Assembly: GCF_003651245.1 (NCBI RefSeq)
Contig: NZ_RAPE01000001.1
Location: forward strand, 1,116,001-1,180,000
Direction: 5' to 3'
Origin: Roseovarius spongiae
GTDB lineage: Bacteria; Pseudomonadota; Alphaproteobacteria; Rhodobacterales; Rhodobacteraceae
DNA: 64,000 nt
The position numbers and the translations under genes are program-made. Positions 38,122-47,814 of the stretch are shown here, piece by piece (position 1 is the first letter of the stretch; every line of letters begins with the position of its first letter). A model generated the notes under the pieces. It saw only the letters and a program-made list of their open reading frames with translations, had not been told where the DNA came from and did not search any database.

Positions 38122-40410
38122 ATGAGCCCCTCCTTCGACCCCATCGCGCGCACCGCCGCGAGAGGCGGGCCGCGCGGCGGCATGATATTCGCCGCGGCGC
38201 TGTGCTTCGCGGGGGCGGCGCTGCTTTTGCCCGGCGGCGCAGCGCGGTTCGGCGCGGTCGCGGTCGCGGCCCTGCTCGGCGGCGTGACGTTGTGGCTGTT
38301 CGCGTTCGGCCTTGCCCGGCGCATGAAGGATCGGCTTTCCGGCGCCGCGCTGACGGAGCTGATCGAGAATGACGTAGTGCCCAGCATCATCACCGGGCGG
38401 GACGGGCGGATTGCTTGCATCAACCGCGCCGCGCGCAGAACCTGCGACGCGCCCCCCAACGGGACGCTGACCGGGGTGCTCGACAGTTTCCTGGCCAATC
38501 CCGGCGCGGTGATCTTTCGCCTGCAATCCCAGGCCGACGCGCGGGGCAGCGCGCATGAAGACCTGGTGACCGGGGCGGGACATGTCCGGCTCGGGGTGCA
38601 TCGCGCCGGCGCGGGGCGTTACCTCTGGCGCGTGGAGAAATCCGGCGACGGTGTCGCGCGGCGCAGCGATCCGGCCTCGCTTCCGTTGATCACGGTCGGG
38701 CGCAACAACGCGATCCTCTTCATGAACGGCGCGGCTCGCGCCCTCGTGGGCGAGCGGGCGCGCACGCTCGACCGCATCTGCCCGAGCCTTCCGCTGCGCT
38801 CGGGGCAACTCAACGAGATCAGCACGAAGGACGGCTCCGAGCCCTGCCTCGTGGTCGAACTCGAAGGCATGGCGGGCCGGCGCGAGGTGTTCCTGTTGCC
38901 CGGCGTCATGGCGGGCGGGCGTCCCACCGACAGCTGGACGTTCTTCGACGACCTGCCGGTTCCCCTGATCAAGCTCGACACCACCGGGACGATCCAGGTC
39001 TGCAACAGGTACGCCGGCGAGCTGCTGGGCTGCTGCGGTTGCGCGGGGCGCTCGATCACCGATCTGCTCGAGGGGCTGGGCCGCTCCATCCCCGACTGGC
39101 TGGAGGATTCCGCGCTGGGGCGGGGCACGATGCATTCCGAATTCCTGCGGGTGCGGCGCGACGATCGCGAAACCTTCGTGCAGGTCACGCTGAGCCGCGC
39201 CACCGAGGAGGGGCGGACGGTCCTGATCGCGGTGCTGAGCGACGCCACCGAGCTCAAGTCGCTCGAGGCGCAATTCGTCCAGAGTCAGAAGATGCAGGCG
39301 ATCGGCCAGCTCGCCGGGGGCGTGGCGCATGATTTCAACAACCTGCTGACCGCGATCTCGGGCCATTGCGACCTGTTGCTGCTGCGGCACGACCAGGGCG
39401 ATGCGGATTACGGCGATCTCGTGCAGATAAGCCAGAACGCCAACCGCGCCGCGTCGCTGGTCAGCCAGCTTCTGGCCTATTCCCGCAAGCAGACCTTGCG
39501 CCCCGAGATGATGGACCTGCGCGACGCCATGTCCGACCTCACGCATCTGCTGAACCGCCTGGTCGGCGAAAAGGTGGTGCTGTCGCTCAGTCACGATCCG
39601 ACGCTCTGGGCGATCCGGGCGGACAAGCGGCAGCTCGAGCAGGTGATGATGAACCTCGTGGTGAACGCGCGGGACGCGATGCCGGAAGGGGGCGAAATCC
39701 ACCTCGTGACCGAGAACGTCACGCTTGAGGAGCCGCTGCGCCGGAACCGGGCCGTGGTCGCGCCCGGGCGCTACGTCAAGGTGACCGTGACCGACGAGGG
39801 CGCGGGGATCGCGCCGGACAAGCTGCCAAAGGTGTTCGAGCCGTTCTTCACCACCAAGCGGACCGGAGAGGGGACCGGGCTCGGCCTCTCGACCGCCTAC
39901 GGGATCGTCAAGCAGACCGGCGGTTTCATCTTCGTCGACAGCGAGCGCGGCGTCGGCAGCAGTTTCTTCCTGTTGTTCCCCGCCCATGACGCGCCCGAGG
40001 CGCCCGCCGCCGACACGCCCCGGATCGCCCCGGCCGAGGCGCCGGCCGAAGGCGTGGTCCTGCTGGTCGAGGACGAGGCCCCGGTGCGCGCCTTCGCGTC
40101 GCGCGCGCTCCAGATGCGGGGGTTCACGGTGCTCGAAGCCGATTCCGCGGAAGGCGCGCTCGAGATGCTCGAGGATGACAGTCTCGATATCGACGTATTC
40201 GTGACGGACGTGATCATGCCGGGCATGGACGGGCCGAGCTGGGTGCGCGAGGCGCTGAAGGCGCGGCCGGGCGCGCGCGTGGTCTTCGTATCGGGCTATG
40301 CCGAGGAGGATTTCGGCGACGCCCAGGCGCGCATCCCGAACTCGGTCTTCCTGCCCAAGCCTTTCTCGTTGAGCGAGCTGACTGAGGTGGTCCAGCGGCA
40401 GATGGCGTAA
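38122..40410 (+). CDS. cckA: Hybrid sensor histidine kinase CckA
   Basis: CckA starts the CckA-ChpT-CtrA phosphorelay of alphaproteobacteria. The ATG at 38122 is chosen (MSPSFDPIART); an in-frame GTG at 38113 is possible, and the ribosome site is weak for both. The 762-residue protein has two N-terminal membrane helices (GMIFAAALCFAGAALLLPGG; VAVAALLGGVTLWLFAFGL) and PAS-like segments to about residue 370. The phospho-acceptor His403 lies in GGVAHDFNNLLTAI, and the ATPase domain has NLVVNARDAMPEGG, DEGAGIAPDKL and GEGTGLGLSTAYGIV. A receiver domain with Asp696 (DVFVTDVIMPGMDGP) ends the protein. HDFNNLL is the CckA-type H-box. A CtrA box lies upstream. Confidence 0.94.
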   Translation: MSPSFDPIARTAARGGPRGGMIFAAALCFAGAALLLPGGAARFGAVAVAALLGGVTLWLFAFGLARRMKDRLSGAALTELIENDVVPSIITGRDGRIACINRAARRTCDAPPNGTLTGVLDSFLANPGAVIFRLQSQADARGSAHEDLVTGAGHVRLGVHRAGAGRYLWRVEKSGDGVARRSDPASLPLITVGRNNAILFMNGAARALVGERARTLDRICPSLPLRSGQLNEISTKDGSEPCLVVELEGMAGRREVFLLPGVMAGGRPTDSWTFFDDLPVPLIKLDTTGTIQVCNRYAGELLGCCGCAGRSITDLLEGLGRSIPDWLEDSALGRGTMHSEFLRVRRDDRETFVQVTLSRATEEGRTVLIAVLSDATELKSLEAQFVQSQKMQAIGQLAGGVAHDFNNLLTAISGHCDLLLLRHDQGDADYGDLVQISQNANRAASLVSQLLAYSRKQTLRPEMMDLRDAMSDLTHLLNRLVGEKVVLSLSHDPTLWAIRADKRQLEQVMMNLVVNARDAMPEGGEIHLVTENVTLEEPLRRNRAVVAPGRYVKVTVTDEGAGIAPDKLPKVFEPFFTTKRTGEGTGLGLSTAYGIVKQTGGFIFVDSERGVGSSFFLLFPAHDAPEAPAADTPRIAPAEAPAEGVVLLVEDEAPVRAFASRALQMRGFTVLEADSAEGALEMLEDDSLDIDVFVTDVIMPGMDGPSWVREALKARPGARVVFVSGYAEEDFGDAQARIPNSVFLPKPFSLSELTEVVQRQMA

Positions 40411-40609
40411 GGCCGGATCCATGATGCGGACGCCCGCATTGAACGCGCCTGCGACGGCAGCGACCCCGCGCCGGTTTCCGAGAACGGGCAGATAAGACGT
40501 CAGGGCGGGCCTTTCGCCGGGGCTTCCCGAGGGACGCGCGCGCTCAACGGCGTTGTGCGGCTTTTCGGGATGGTTTAGCGTCGGGCGAAAGTCCTGAAAG
40601 GAGTGGCGC

Positions 40610-42007
40610 ATGGCCTCCAAGAGCTTTGACATGATCGTGATCGGCGCCGGGCCCGGCGGCTACGTGGCGGCGATACGGGGCGCGCAGCTCGGCCTCAGCG
40701 TGGCGGTGGTCGAGCGCGAGCACATGGGCGGCATCTGTCTCAACTGGGGCTGTATTCCCACCAAGGCGATGCTGCGGTCTTCCGAACTGTTCCACCTCAT
40801 GCATCGCGCGCGCGAATTCGGGCTCAGCGCCGAGGGCGTGGGTTATGATCTCGATGCGGTCGTCAAACGCTCGCGCGCGGTGGCCAAGCAGCTCAACAGC
40901 GGGGTGGGGCACCTGCTGAAGAAGAACAAGGTGACCGCCATCATGGGCGAGGCCAGTATCCCCGCGCGCGGCAAGGTTTCGGTGCGAACCGAGGATGGCG
41001 AGACGCAGGAACTGAGCGCGAAGGCCATCGTGATCGCGACCGGCGCGCGGGCGCGCGAACTGCCCGGTCTCGAAGCGGACGGGGAACTGGTGTGGACCTA
41101 CAAGCACGCGCTCGTCCCGCCGCGGATGCCGTCGAAGCTGCTGGTCATCGGCTCTGGCGCGATCGGGATCGAATTCGCCAGCTTCTACAACACGCTGGGC
41201 GCCGAAACCACCGTTGTCGAGGTGATGGACCGCATCCTGCCCGTCGAGGACGCCGAGATCAGCGGCATGGCCAAGAAGGCGTTCGCCAAGCAGGGGATGA
41301 CCATACTCGAGAAGGCGGGCGTGAAGCAGCTCGACCGCGGCAAGGGGACCGTGACCGCCCATATCGAGCAGGGCGGGAATATCACGAAACAGGAGTTCGA
41401 CACGGTGATCTCGGCCGTCGGCATCGTCGGCAACACCGAGGGCCTGGGCCTCGGGGAGTTGGGGGTCGAGGTCGACCGCAGCCACGTGGTAACGGACGAA
41501 TACTGCCGCACGAAGGTCGAAGGCGTCTACGCCATCGGCGATGTCGCCGGCGCGCCCTGGCTCGCTCACAAGGCCAGCCACGAGGGCGTCATGGTCGCGG
41601 AGCTGATCGCGGGCGGCAAGCCGCACCCCGTCAAGCCGTCGAGCATCGCCGGCTGCACCTACTGCCAGCCGCAGATCGCCAGCGTCGGGATGACCGAGGC
41701 CAAGGCGAAGGAGGCCGGGCACGAGGTGCGCGTCGGGCGCTTCCCCTTCATCGGCAACGGCAAGGCGATCGCGCTTGGCGAACCCGAGGGCATGGTCAAG
41801 ACGGTGTTCGACGCGAAGACCGGCGAGCTGCTTGGCGCGCACATGATCGGGGCCGAGGTGACGGAGCTGATCCAGGGCTACATCGTCGGTCGCCAGCTCG
41901 AAACCACGGAGCAGGAGCTGATGGACACCGTGTTCCCGCACCCGACTTTGAGCGAGATGATGCATGAAAGTGTGCTCGACGCTTACGGGCGGGTGATCCA
42001 TATCTGA
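40610..42007 (+). CDS. lpd: Dihydrolipoyl dehydrogenase (E3)
   Basis: The 465-residue flavoenzyme reoxidises dihydrolipoamide of 2-oxoacid dehydrogenase or glycine cleavage complexes. It has the FAD loop VIGAGPGGYVAAI, the redox pair Cys43/Cys48 in GGICLNWGCIPTKAML, an NAD loop (VIGSGAIGIEFASFY), ATGARARELPG, YAIGDVAGAPWLAHKASHEG, and the C-terminal His-Glu pair in FPHPTLSEMMHE. A clear AAGGAG ribosome site precedes the ATG. No E1/E2 genes adjoin it, so the complex it serves is not shown here. The 199-bp gap upstream has no gene. Confidence 0.95.
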   Translation: MASKSFDMIVIGAGPGGYVAAIRGAQLGLSVAVVEREHMGGICLNWGCIPTKAMLRSSELFHLMHRAREFGLSAEGVGYDLDAVVKRSRAVAKQLNSGVGHLLKKNKVTAIMGEASIPARGKVSVRTEDGETQELSAKAIVIATGARARELPGLEADGELVWTYKHALVPPRMPSKLLVIGSGAIGIEFASFYNTLGAETTVVEVMDRILPVEDAEISGMAKKAFAKQGMTILEKAGVKQLDRGKGTVTAHIEQGGNITKQEFDTVISAVGIVGNTEGLGLGELGVEVDRSHVVTDEYCRTKVEGVYAIGDVAGAPWLAHKASHEGVMVAELIAGGKPHPVKPSSIAGCTYCQPQIASVGMTEAKAKEAGHEVRVGRFPFIGNGKAIALGEPEGMVKTVFDAKTGELLGAHMIGAEVTELIQGYIVGRQLETTEQELMDTVFPHPTLSEMMHESVLDAYGRVIHI

Positions 42008-42085
42008 GCCGCCGGCGCGCGCGATTGCGCGAATCGCGGTTCCCTGTATGCTCGGCCTGAAGAAAGACCTGACGACAGGGGACAT

Positions 42086-42694
42086 ATGCCGCTTTGCAGA
42101 CAGATGGCGCGGCTGGGCGCATGCATCTGCGTGATGGCCGCCACCGCGGGCGCCACCGCCGGGCAGGACTGGAGCGGCGCTTACGCCGGGGTGCATCTTG
42201 GCGGGGCCTACGCCGATTTCACCAACCGCCTGCCGGCCGTTTCGGGGCCGCGGGGGAACGACGCGAGCCTGCTGGGCGGCGTCCAGCTGGGCTATAACTG
42301 GCAGAGCGGCAATACGGTTTACGGGGCCGAGGCCGATTATTCCCGCATGAGGTTGCGGGCGAGCTCGGTCGGCGGCAATTTCACCGAGGACAGCATGGCG
42401 TCGATCCGCATGCGCGCGGGGCAGGTCATGGGCCGGACGCTGGTTTACGGCAGCCTGGGCGTCGCCTGGACCGAGAGGAAGACCGCCATCGCCGGCGCCG
42501 GGTCGAGCACGGATTTCGAACCCGGCCTGATGGCCGGGGCGGGGGCGGAACGCTGGCTCGGGAACAACGTGACCGGCCGGTTCGAGGCGTTCTACGTCGA
42601 TGCGCCCAGATCCGAGCGGACTGTCGGCGGCGTCGCGACGTCGGGCGGCTCGCGGAACGTGGTCTACCGGTTCGGGCTGAACCTGCATTTCTGA
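42086..42694 (+). CDS. Small outer-membrane beta-barrel protein
   Basis: The 202-residue protein has a signal peptide (LGACICVMAATAGATAG, cleavage probably before QDWSG). The mature part starts WSGAYAGVHLGGAYADF, the usual opening of Omp25/OmpA-like 8-strand barrels (OMP_b-brl family) in alphaproteobacteria. Alternating strands follow (GGVQLGYNWQSGNTVYGAEADYS; VYGSLGVAW), and the last residue is Phe in an aromatic-ended strand (VVYRFGLNLHF), the signal for barrel insertion. Function unknown; such proteins are often surface antigens or porin-like. Confidence 0.85.
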   Translation: MPLCRQMARLGACICVMAATAGATAGQDWSGAYAGVHLGGAYADFTNRLPAVSGPRGNDASLLGGVQLGYNWQSGNTVYGAEADYSRMRLRASSVGGNFTEDSMASIRMRAGQVMGRTLVYGSLGVAWTERKTAIAGAGSSTDFEPGLMAGAGAERWLGNNVTGRFEAFYVDAPRSERTVGGVATSGGSRNVVYRFGLNLHF

Positions 42695-42833
42695 GCCGGG
42701 CGCGACCGCAAGGCCCCCGGGACGACAGGCTGCCCGGCCCGGATCGCTTGCAATGCCGCGCCATCCTGTCAATCTGTCGCCGGGGTCATTCGCCGCCGGT
42801 AGATTTTTTCAGCACGGGATACGACGCGACATC

Positions 42834-43391
42834 ATGCCCAGCCTCAACCGGATCGTCATGCAACGCACGTCCCGGGAATGGCTCGAGGCGCTGGACCTGC
42901 CGTCGATGGAGGCGGCCGAGATCTCGGGCAAGCACGGGCGGCGCTATCCGTTCAAGTCCTACGAGCGCTTCCGCTTTCCGAAACATGATATCTGCACGGC
43001 CCCGTTCGAGGATGCCGAAGGGCTGGTGCGCAAGTTCGACATCGTGCTGGCCAACCAGGTGTGGGAGCATCTCGACCGGCCCTACGCCGCCACGCGCAAC
43101 GTGCTCCGGATGCTGCGCGTGGGCGGATATTTCTGGGTCGCCGTTCCGTTCTTCGTGCCTTATCACGCCTCGCCCATCGACTGTTCGCGCTGGAGCGCGC
43201 GGGGGCTGAAGAACCTGCTGATCGAGGCCGGGTTCGAGGCTCGCAACATCCGCGCCGCGCAATGGGGCAACCGCGCCGCCGCACTGCGCAACCTGGAGCG
43301 CGACTGGCCGCCCCCATACCGCGCGGGCAGGGATGATCTGGAAAACGACGCGGATTTTCCGATCTGCGCCTGGGCGCTGGCGCGCAAGTGA
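42834..43391 (+). CDS. SAM-dependent methyltransferase-like protein with degenerate motif I
   Basis: The start at 42834 (MPSLNRIVMQRTSREW) gives 185 residues; an upstream ATG at 42753 adds 27 unpatterned residues. The central part matches Methyltransf_11 proteins: FDIVLANQVWEHLDRPYAA, then NVLRMLRVGGYFWVAVPFF and GLKNLLIEAGFE. The usual glycine-rich SAM loop near the N-terminus is replaced by AAEISGKHGRRY, so methyl transfer is uncertain. Similar proteins are found beside glycosyltransferases, but none is adjacent here. Ribosome sites are weak for both starts. Confidence 0.65.
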   Translation: MPSLNRIVMQRTSREWLEALDLPSMEAAEISGKHGRRYPFKSYERFRFPKHDICTAPFEDAEGLVRKFDIVLANQVWEHLDRPYAATRNVLRMLRVGGYFWVAVPFFVPYHASPIDCSRWSARGLKNLLIEAGFEARNIRAAQWGNRAAALRNLERDWPPPYRAGRDDLENDADFPICAWALARK

Positions 43392-43398
43392 GCGGGGC

Positions 43399-43749
43399 TC
43401 ACGCCTTCTTTTTCAGGTAATCCCGCAGCGCCTCGGCGTTGTTGTGCTCTTCGTCCTTGGCGCCGTAGACTAGGGTGACGCGCCCGTCGCGGACCCGCTC
43501 CAGCAGGTCATCCACGGCCTCGCCGCATTTGTCCAGTTCGTCAAAGTATTTGCCGCGGAATTCCCGCCACTTGTCCGGGTCGTGATCGAACCATTCGCGC
43601 AGATCGTCGCTGGGAGCGACCTCCTTGCGCCAGTCGTCAAGGCGCGCGTCTTCCTTGGAGACGCCGCGCGGCCAGATCTTGTCCACCAGCACGCGGAACC
43701 CGTCGTTCCTGGCCGGATCGTCATAGGCGCGTTTCGTGCGAATATCCAT
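43399..43749 (-). CDS. DUF488 family protein
   Basis: A strong ribosome site (AAGGAGGG) fixes the start at 43749. The 116-residue protein has the DUF488 motifs VLVDKIWPRGVSKEDARLDDW, WFDHDPDKWREF and VTLVYGAKDEEHNNA. Such YeaO-type proteins are widespread, small and cytosolic, and their function is not established. It is divergent from uvrA; the LexA box in the 138-bp gap could affect both genes. Confidence 0.88.
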   Translation of the reverse strand: MDIRTKRAYDDPARNDGFRVLVDKIWPRGVSKEDARLDDWRKEVAPSDDLREWFDHDPDKWREFRGKYFDELDKCGEAVDDLLERVRDGRVTLVYGAKDEEHNNAEALRDYLKKKA

Positions 43750-43807
43750 GTTCCCACCCTCCTTTTGCATCGAACGCCCGACGGCCCCGCCGGTTCCCGC
43801 GTACGCT

Positions 43808-43822
43808 GTTCCGCGTTCGTTC
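43808..43822 (+). promoter_or_regulatory. LexA/SOS box GTTC-N7-GTTC upstream of uvrA
   Basis: GTTC, seven bases (CGCGTTC), then GTTC exactly match the direct-repeat LexA operator of alphaproteobacteria. It lies 66 bp before the uvrA start and 58 bp from the DUF488 start. uvrA is a well-known SOS gene in this class, which strongly supports the call. Confidence 0.8.
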
Positions 43823-43887
43823 CCGATAGCGGGTTGGAGACTCGGCAGTGATACACTATCTATCAACTTCGCAGGTCCGGAGGCAGC

Positions 43888-46776
43888 ATGGCTGAGCAGA
43901 AATTCATCGAGGTGCGCGGCGCGCGCGAGCACAACCTGAAGTCCGTAGACGTGGATATCCCGCGCGATCAGCTTGTCGTCATCACCGGGCTTTCGGGTTC
44001 GGGCAAGTCCAGCCTCGCCTTCGACACGATCTATGCCGAGGGACAGCGTCGATACGTCGAATCGCTTTCCGCCTATGCGCGCCAGTTCCTCGACATGATG
44101 CAGAAACCCGATGTCGATCACATCAGCGGCCTATCCCCCGCGATCAGCATCGAGCAGAAGACCACCAGCAAGAACCCCCGCTCGACCGTCGGCACGGTCA
44201 CGGAGATCTACGACTATCTGCGGCTGCTCTTCGCGCGCGCGGGCACCCCCTACAGCCCCGCCACCGGCAAGCCGATCGAGGCGCAGCAGGTGCAGGACAT
44301 GGTGGACCGCGTCATGTCGCTGGGGGAGGGCACGCGCGGCTATCTGCTCGCCCCGATCGTGCGCGACCGCAAGGGCGAGTATCGCAAGGAATTCCTGGAG
44401 CTGCGCAAGCAGGGCTTCCAGCGGGTCAAGGTTGACGGCGAATTCCATGAGCTGGACGCACCGCCCACGCTCGACAAGAAGTTCCGCCATGACATCGACG
44501 TGGTGGTGGACCGGATCGTGGTGCGCGAGGGGCTCGAGACGCGGCTCGCCGACAGCTTGCGCACCGCGCTCGATCTGGCCGACGGGATCGCGATCCTCGA
44601 AACCGCGCCGCGCGCCGAGGAGGGGCAGGAGCCGCCCGAGCCCGAGCGCATCACGTTTTCCGAGAAATTCGCCTGCCCCGTCAGCGGCTTCACCATCCCC
44701 GAGATCGAACCGCGGCTGTTTTCCTTCAACGCGCCCTTCGGCGCCTGTCCGGTCTGCGACGGGCTGGGGATGGAGCTTTTCTTTGACGAGCGACTCGTCG
44801 TGCCGGACCAGAACCTGCGCATCTACGACGGCGCGCTCGCGCCCTGGCGCAAGGGCAAATCGCCTTATTTCAAGCAGACGATCGAGGCGATCGCCAAGCA
44901 TTACGAGTTCGACATGCAGACCCGGTGGAAGGACCTTGATCCGCATGTGCAGCAGGTCTTCCTGTTCGGCTCGGGCGACGAGGAAATCCAGTTCCGCTAT
45001 GACGAGGGCGGGCGCGTCTACCAGGTCAGCCGCGTCTTCGAGGGCGTGATCCCCAACATGGAGCGGCGTTATCGCGAGACCGACAGCAACTGGATCCGCG
45101 AGGAGTTCGAGCGTTACCAGAACAACCGCCCCTGCGGCGCCTGCGACGGCTACCGCCTGCGGGACGAGGCGCTGGCGGTCAAGATCGGCGGCGGCGACGC
45201 GCTGCTGCATATCGGGCAGGTGGTCCAGATGTCGATCCGCGAGGCGCTGGAGTGGATCGAGCGCGTGCCCGATGCGCTCAGCGCGCAGAAGAACGAGATC
45301 GCCCGCGCCATCCTCAAGGAAATCCGCGAACGTCTGGGTTTCCTCAACAACGTGGGCCTCGAATACCTGACGCTCAGCCGCAACGCCGGCACGCTGTCGG
45401 GCGGCGAAAGCCAGCGGATCAGGCTGGCCAGCCAGATCGGATCCGGCCTGACCGGGGTGCTCTACGTGCTGGACGAACCCAGCATCGGGCTGCACCAGCG
45501 CGACAATGATCGGCTGCTCGGCACGCTCAAGAACCTCCGCGACCAGGGCAACACGGTGATCGTGGTGGAGCATGACGAGGAAGCAATCCGCGAGGCCGAT
45601 TACGTCTTCGACATCGGCCCCGGTGCGGGCGTGCATGGCGGGCAGGTGGTCAGCCACGGGTTGCCGGCCGAGGTCGCCGACGACCCCGATTCGATCACCG
45701 GGCAGTATCTTTCGGGCGTGCGCGAGATCGCCGTGCCCGCCACGCGGCGCAAGGGAAACAGGAAGAAGCTCAAGGTCGTCAAGGCGACAGGCAACAATCT
45801 CAAGGCGGTGGATGCAGAGTTTCCGCTGGGCAAGTTCATCTGCGTGACCGGCGTGTCGGGCGGCGGCAAGTCGACGCTCACCATCGAGACGCTGTTCAAG
45901 ACCGCGTCGATGCGCCTCAACGGCGCGCGCCAGACGCCCGCGCCCTGCGAGACGATCAAGGGGCTCGAACATCTCGACAAGGTGATCGACATCGACCAGC
46001 GGCCCATTGGGCGCACGCCGCGGTCGAACCCGGCGACCTATACGGGCGCCTTCACGCCGATCCGCGACTGGTTCGCCGGTCTGCCCGAGGCCAAGGCGCG
46101 CGGTTACAAGCCGGGGCGGTTCTCGTTCAACGTGAAGGGTGGCCGTTGCGAGGCCTGCCAGGGCGATGGCGTCATCAAGATCGAGATGCACTTCCTCCCC
46201 GACGTCTACGTCACCTGCGAGACCTGCCAGGGCGCGCGCTACAACCGCGAAACGCTGGAAATAAAGTTCAAGGGCAAGAGCATAGCGGACGTTCTTGACA
46301 TGACGGTCGAGGATGCGCAGGCGTTTTTCTCGGCGGTGCCGAGCATCCGCGAGAAGATGGACGCCCTGGTGCGCGTCGGGCTGGGATATATCAAGGTCGG
46401 CCAGCAGGCGACGACGCTCTCGGGGGGCGAGGCGCAGCGCGTGAAGCTGTCCAAAGAGTTGGCGAAACGCTCCACCGGCCGCACGCTCTACATCCTGGAT
46501 GAGCCGACCACGGGGCTGCATTTCGAGGACGTGAAGAAACTTCTCGAAGTCCTTCACGAGCTTGTCGATTCCGGAAATACGGTGATCGTGATCGAACACA
46601 ATCTCGATGTCATTAAGACCGCCGACTGGATCATCGACATCGGCCCCGAGGGCGGCGATGGCGGCGGCGAGATCGTCGCGACCGGCACGCCCGAGGACGT
46701 GGCCGAGGCGCCGCAGAGCCATACCGGGCGCTACCTCAAACCGATGTTCGGCCCGCGCAACGTCGCCGCCGAATAG
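43888..46776 (+). CDS. uvrA: Excinuclease ABC subunit A
   Basis: UvrA finds bulky DNA damage for nucleotide excision repair and loads UvrB. The 962-residue protein has two ABC ATPase modules. The first Walker A is GLSGSGKSS at 34-42; signatures are [18 protein letters not shown] and [15 protein letters not shown]. The second Walker A is [11 protein letters not shown]. Zinc modules are present ([16 protein letters not shown] and CETCQGARY). [14 protein letters not shown] and [17 protein letters not shown] are the UvrB-binding region. Length is normal. A LexA box lies upstream and DUF4105 follows 3 nt after the stop. Confidence 0.97.
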   Translation: MAEQKFIEVRGAREHNLKSVDVDIPRDQLVVITGLSGSGKSSLAFDTIYAEGQRRYVESLSAYARQFLDMMQKPDVDHISGLSPAISIEQKTTSKNPRSTVGTVTEIYDYLRLLFARAGTPYSPATGKPIEAQQVQDMVDRVMSLGEGTRGYLLAPIVRDRKGEYRKEFLELRKQGFQRVKVDGEFHELDAPPTLDKKFRHDIDVVVDRIVVREGLETRLADSLRTALDLADGIAILETAPRAEEGQEPPEPERITFSEKFACPVSGFTIPEIEPRLFSFNAPFGACPVCDGLGMELFFDERLVVPDQNLRIYDGALAPWRKGKSPYFKQTIEAIAKHYEFDMQTRWKDLDPHVQQVFLFGSGDEEIQFRYDEGGRVYQVSRVFEGVIPNMERRYRETDSNWIREEFERYQNNRPCGACDGYRLRDEALAVKIGGGDALLHIGQVVQMSIREALEWIERVPDALSAQKNEIARAILKEIRERLGFLNNVGLEYLTLSRNAGTLSGGESQRIRLASQIGSGLTGVLYVLDEPSIGLHQRDNDRLLGTLKNLRDQGNTVIVVEHDEEAIREADYVFDIGPGAGVHGGQVVSHGLPAEVADDPDSITGQYLSGVREIAVPATRRKGNRKKLKVVKATGNNLKAVDAEFPLGKFICVTGVSGGGKSTLTIETLFKTASMRLNGARQTPAPCETIKGLEHLDKVIDIDQRPIGRTPRSNPATYTGAFTPIRDWFAGLPEAKARGYKPGRFSFNVKGGRCEACQGDGVIKIEMHFLPDVYVTCETCQGARYNRETLEIKFKGKSIADVLDMTVEDAQAFFSAVPSIREKMDALVRVGLGYIKVGQQATTLSGGEAQRVKLSKELAKRSTGRTLYILDEPTTGLHFEDVKKLLEVLHELVDSGNTVIVIEHNLDVIKTADWIIDIGPEGGDGGGEIVATGTPEDVAEAPQSHTGRYLKPMFGPRNVAAE

Positions 46777-46779
46777 GGC

Positions 46780-47772
46780 GTGCGCGGGACGCTGACCATC
46801 GCCGGGCGCGGGTTGCAGGTGCTTCTGGCCGCGGGGTTGCTGCTCTGGGTCGGGTTTGCCCTGCATTTCCAGATGGCTGGCTGGCTGCGGATCACGCTTC
46901 TGGCGGCGCTGGCCTTTGTCGGGTGCGGTTTCGCGCTGCTTGCATGGCGGCGGCGCTGGGGCGCGCTCTGGATCGGGATGGCGGGGCTGCTGTCGGCGGC
47001 AGCGCTCTCGTGGTCCGGCGTCGAGCCGCGCCAAAACCGTGACTGGCGCGCGGAGGTCGCGCGCACCGTAACCGCCGATTTCAACGCCGACGGGACAGTC
47101 ACCCTGCATAACGTCCGCGATTTCCGCTGGAAAACCGAAACCGAGGCCGCTGAACGCTGGGAGAGCCGGACCTATGACCCGGACGCGATCACATCGGTGG
47201 ACATGATCCTGTCGGTCTGGGGCAGCCCGCTGATCGCCCACACGCTCGTCAGTTTCGGCTTCGAAGACGGCCGCCACATCGCGTTTTCCGGCGAGATCCG
47301 CAAGGAAAAGGGCGAGTCCTACTCGACGCTGGGCGGGTTCTTCCGCGAATACGAACTGGCGCTGATCGCGGCGGATGAGCGCGACATCGTTCATCTGCGC
47401 ACGGACGCGCGGGGCGAAGAGGTGTCGCTCTACCCGATCGACATGCCCGCCGATCTGCGCCGCGACCTGTTCCTCGCGCTGCTCAGGCTTGGCAACGACC
47501 TTGCCGATGCGCCGCAATGGTACAACACCGCGACGAAGAACTGCACCACCGTGCCCTTCCGACTGCTGCGCCGGCTGACGGACGGCGCGCCCCTTGATGC
47601 GGCGGTGCTGTTCTCGGGGTTGCTGCCGGACTATACCTATCGCCTCGGCGTGCTGCCCGACGGGATGTCGCTTGCAGAGATCGAGCGGCGCGCCCGGCTG
47701 GGCCGGCTTGGCCCGGCGACCGAGGACGGCGTGGCGTTTTCGCGCGCCATGCGCGCCAACTGGAGGGGCTGA
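46780..47772 (+). CDS. DUF4105 membrane protein
   Basis: The start is a GTG 3 nt after the uvrA stop. The 330-residue protein has three N-terminal hydrophobic helices (GLQVLLAAGLLLWVGFALHF; ITLLAALAFVGCGFALLAW; GALWIGMAGLLSAAALSW) and then a soluble domain of the DUF4105 type. That domain contains VTLHNVRDFRW, SHTLVSF-like AHTLVSFGFEDG, and YNTATKNCTTVPFRLLRR with an Asn-Cys-Thr that may be catalytic. DUF4105 proteins have been proposed to be papain-like peptidase or amidase relatives because of such Cys/His pairs; not tested here. Close spacing suggests it is cotranscribed with uvrA. Confidence 0.82.
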   Translation: MRGTLTIAGRGLQVLLAAGLLLWVGFALHFQMAGWLRITLLAALAFVGCGFALLAWRRRWGALWIGMAGLLSAAALSWSGVEPRQNRDWRAEVARTVTADFNADGTVTLHNVRDFRWKTETEAAERWESRTYDPDAITSVDMILSVWGSPLIAHTLVSFGFEDGRHIAFSGEIRKEKGESYSTLGGFFREYELALIAADERDIVHLRTDARGEEVSLYPIDMPADLRRDLFLALLRLGNDLADAPQWYNTATKNCTTVPFRLLRRLTDGAPLDAAVLFSGLLPDYTYRLGVLPDGMSLAEIERRARLGRLGPATEDGVAFSRAMRANWRG

Positions 47773-47814
47773 GCAGAGCATGAAGGCCCGCATCGTGGCC
47801 GCTGGCGGCTGCGC

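Noticed and set aside
44131-47793. A 1220-codon open frame antisense to uvrA and DUF4105
   Set aside because: Opposite two certain genes; the frame is open only because high-GC third positions remove stops on the other strand. No family motif is seen.
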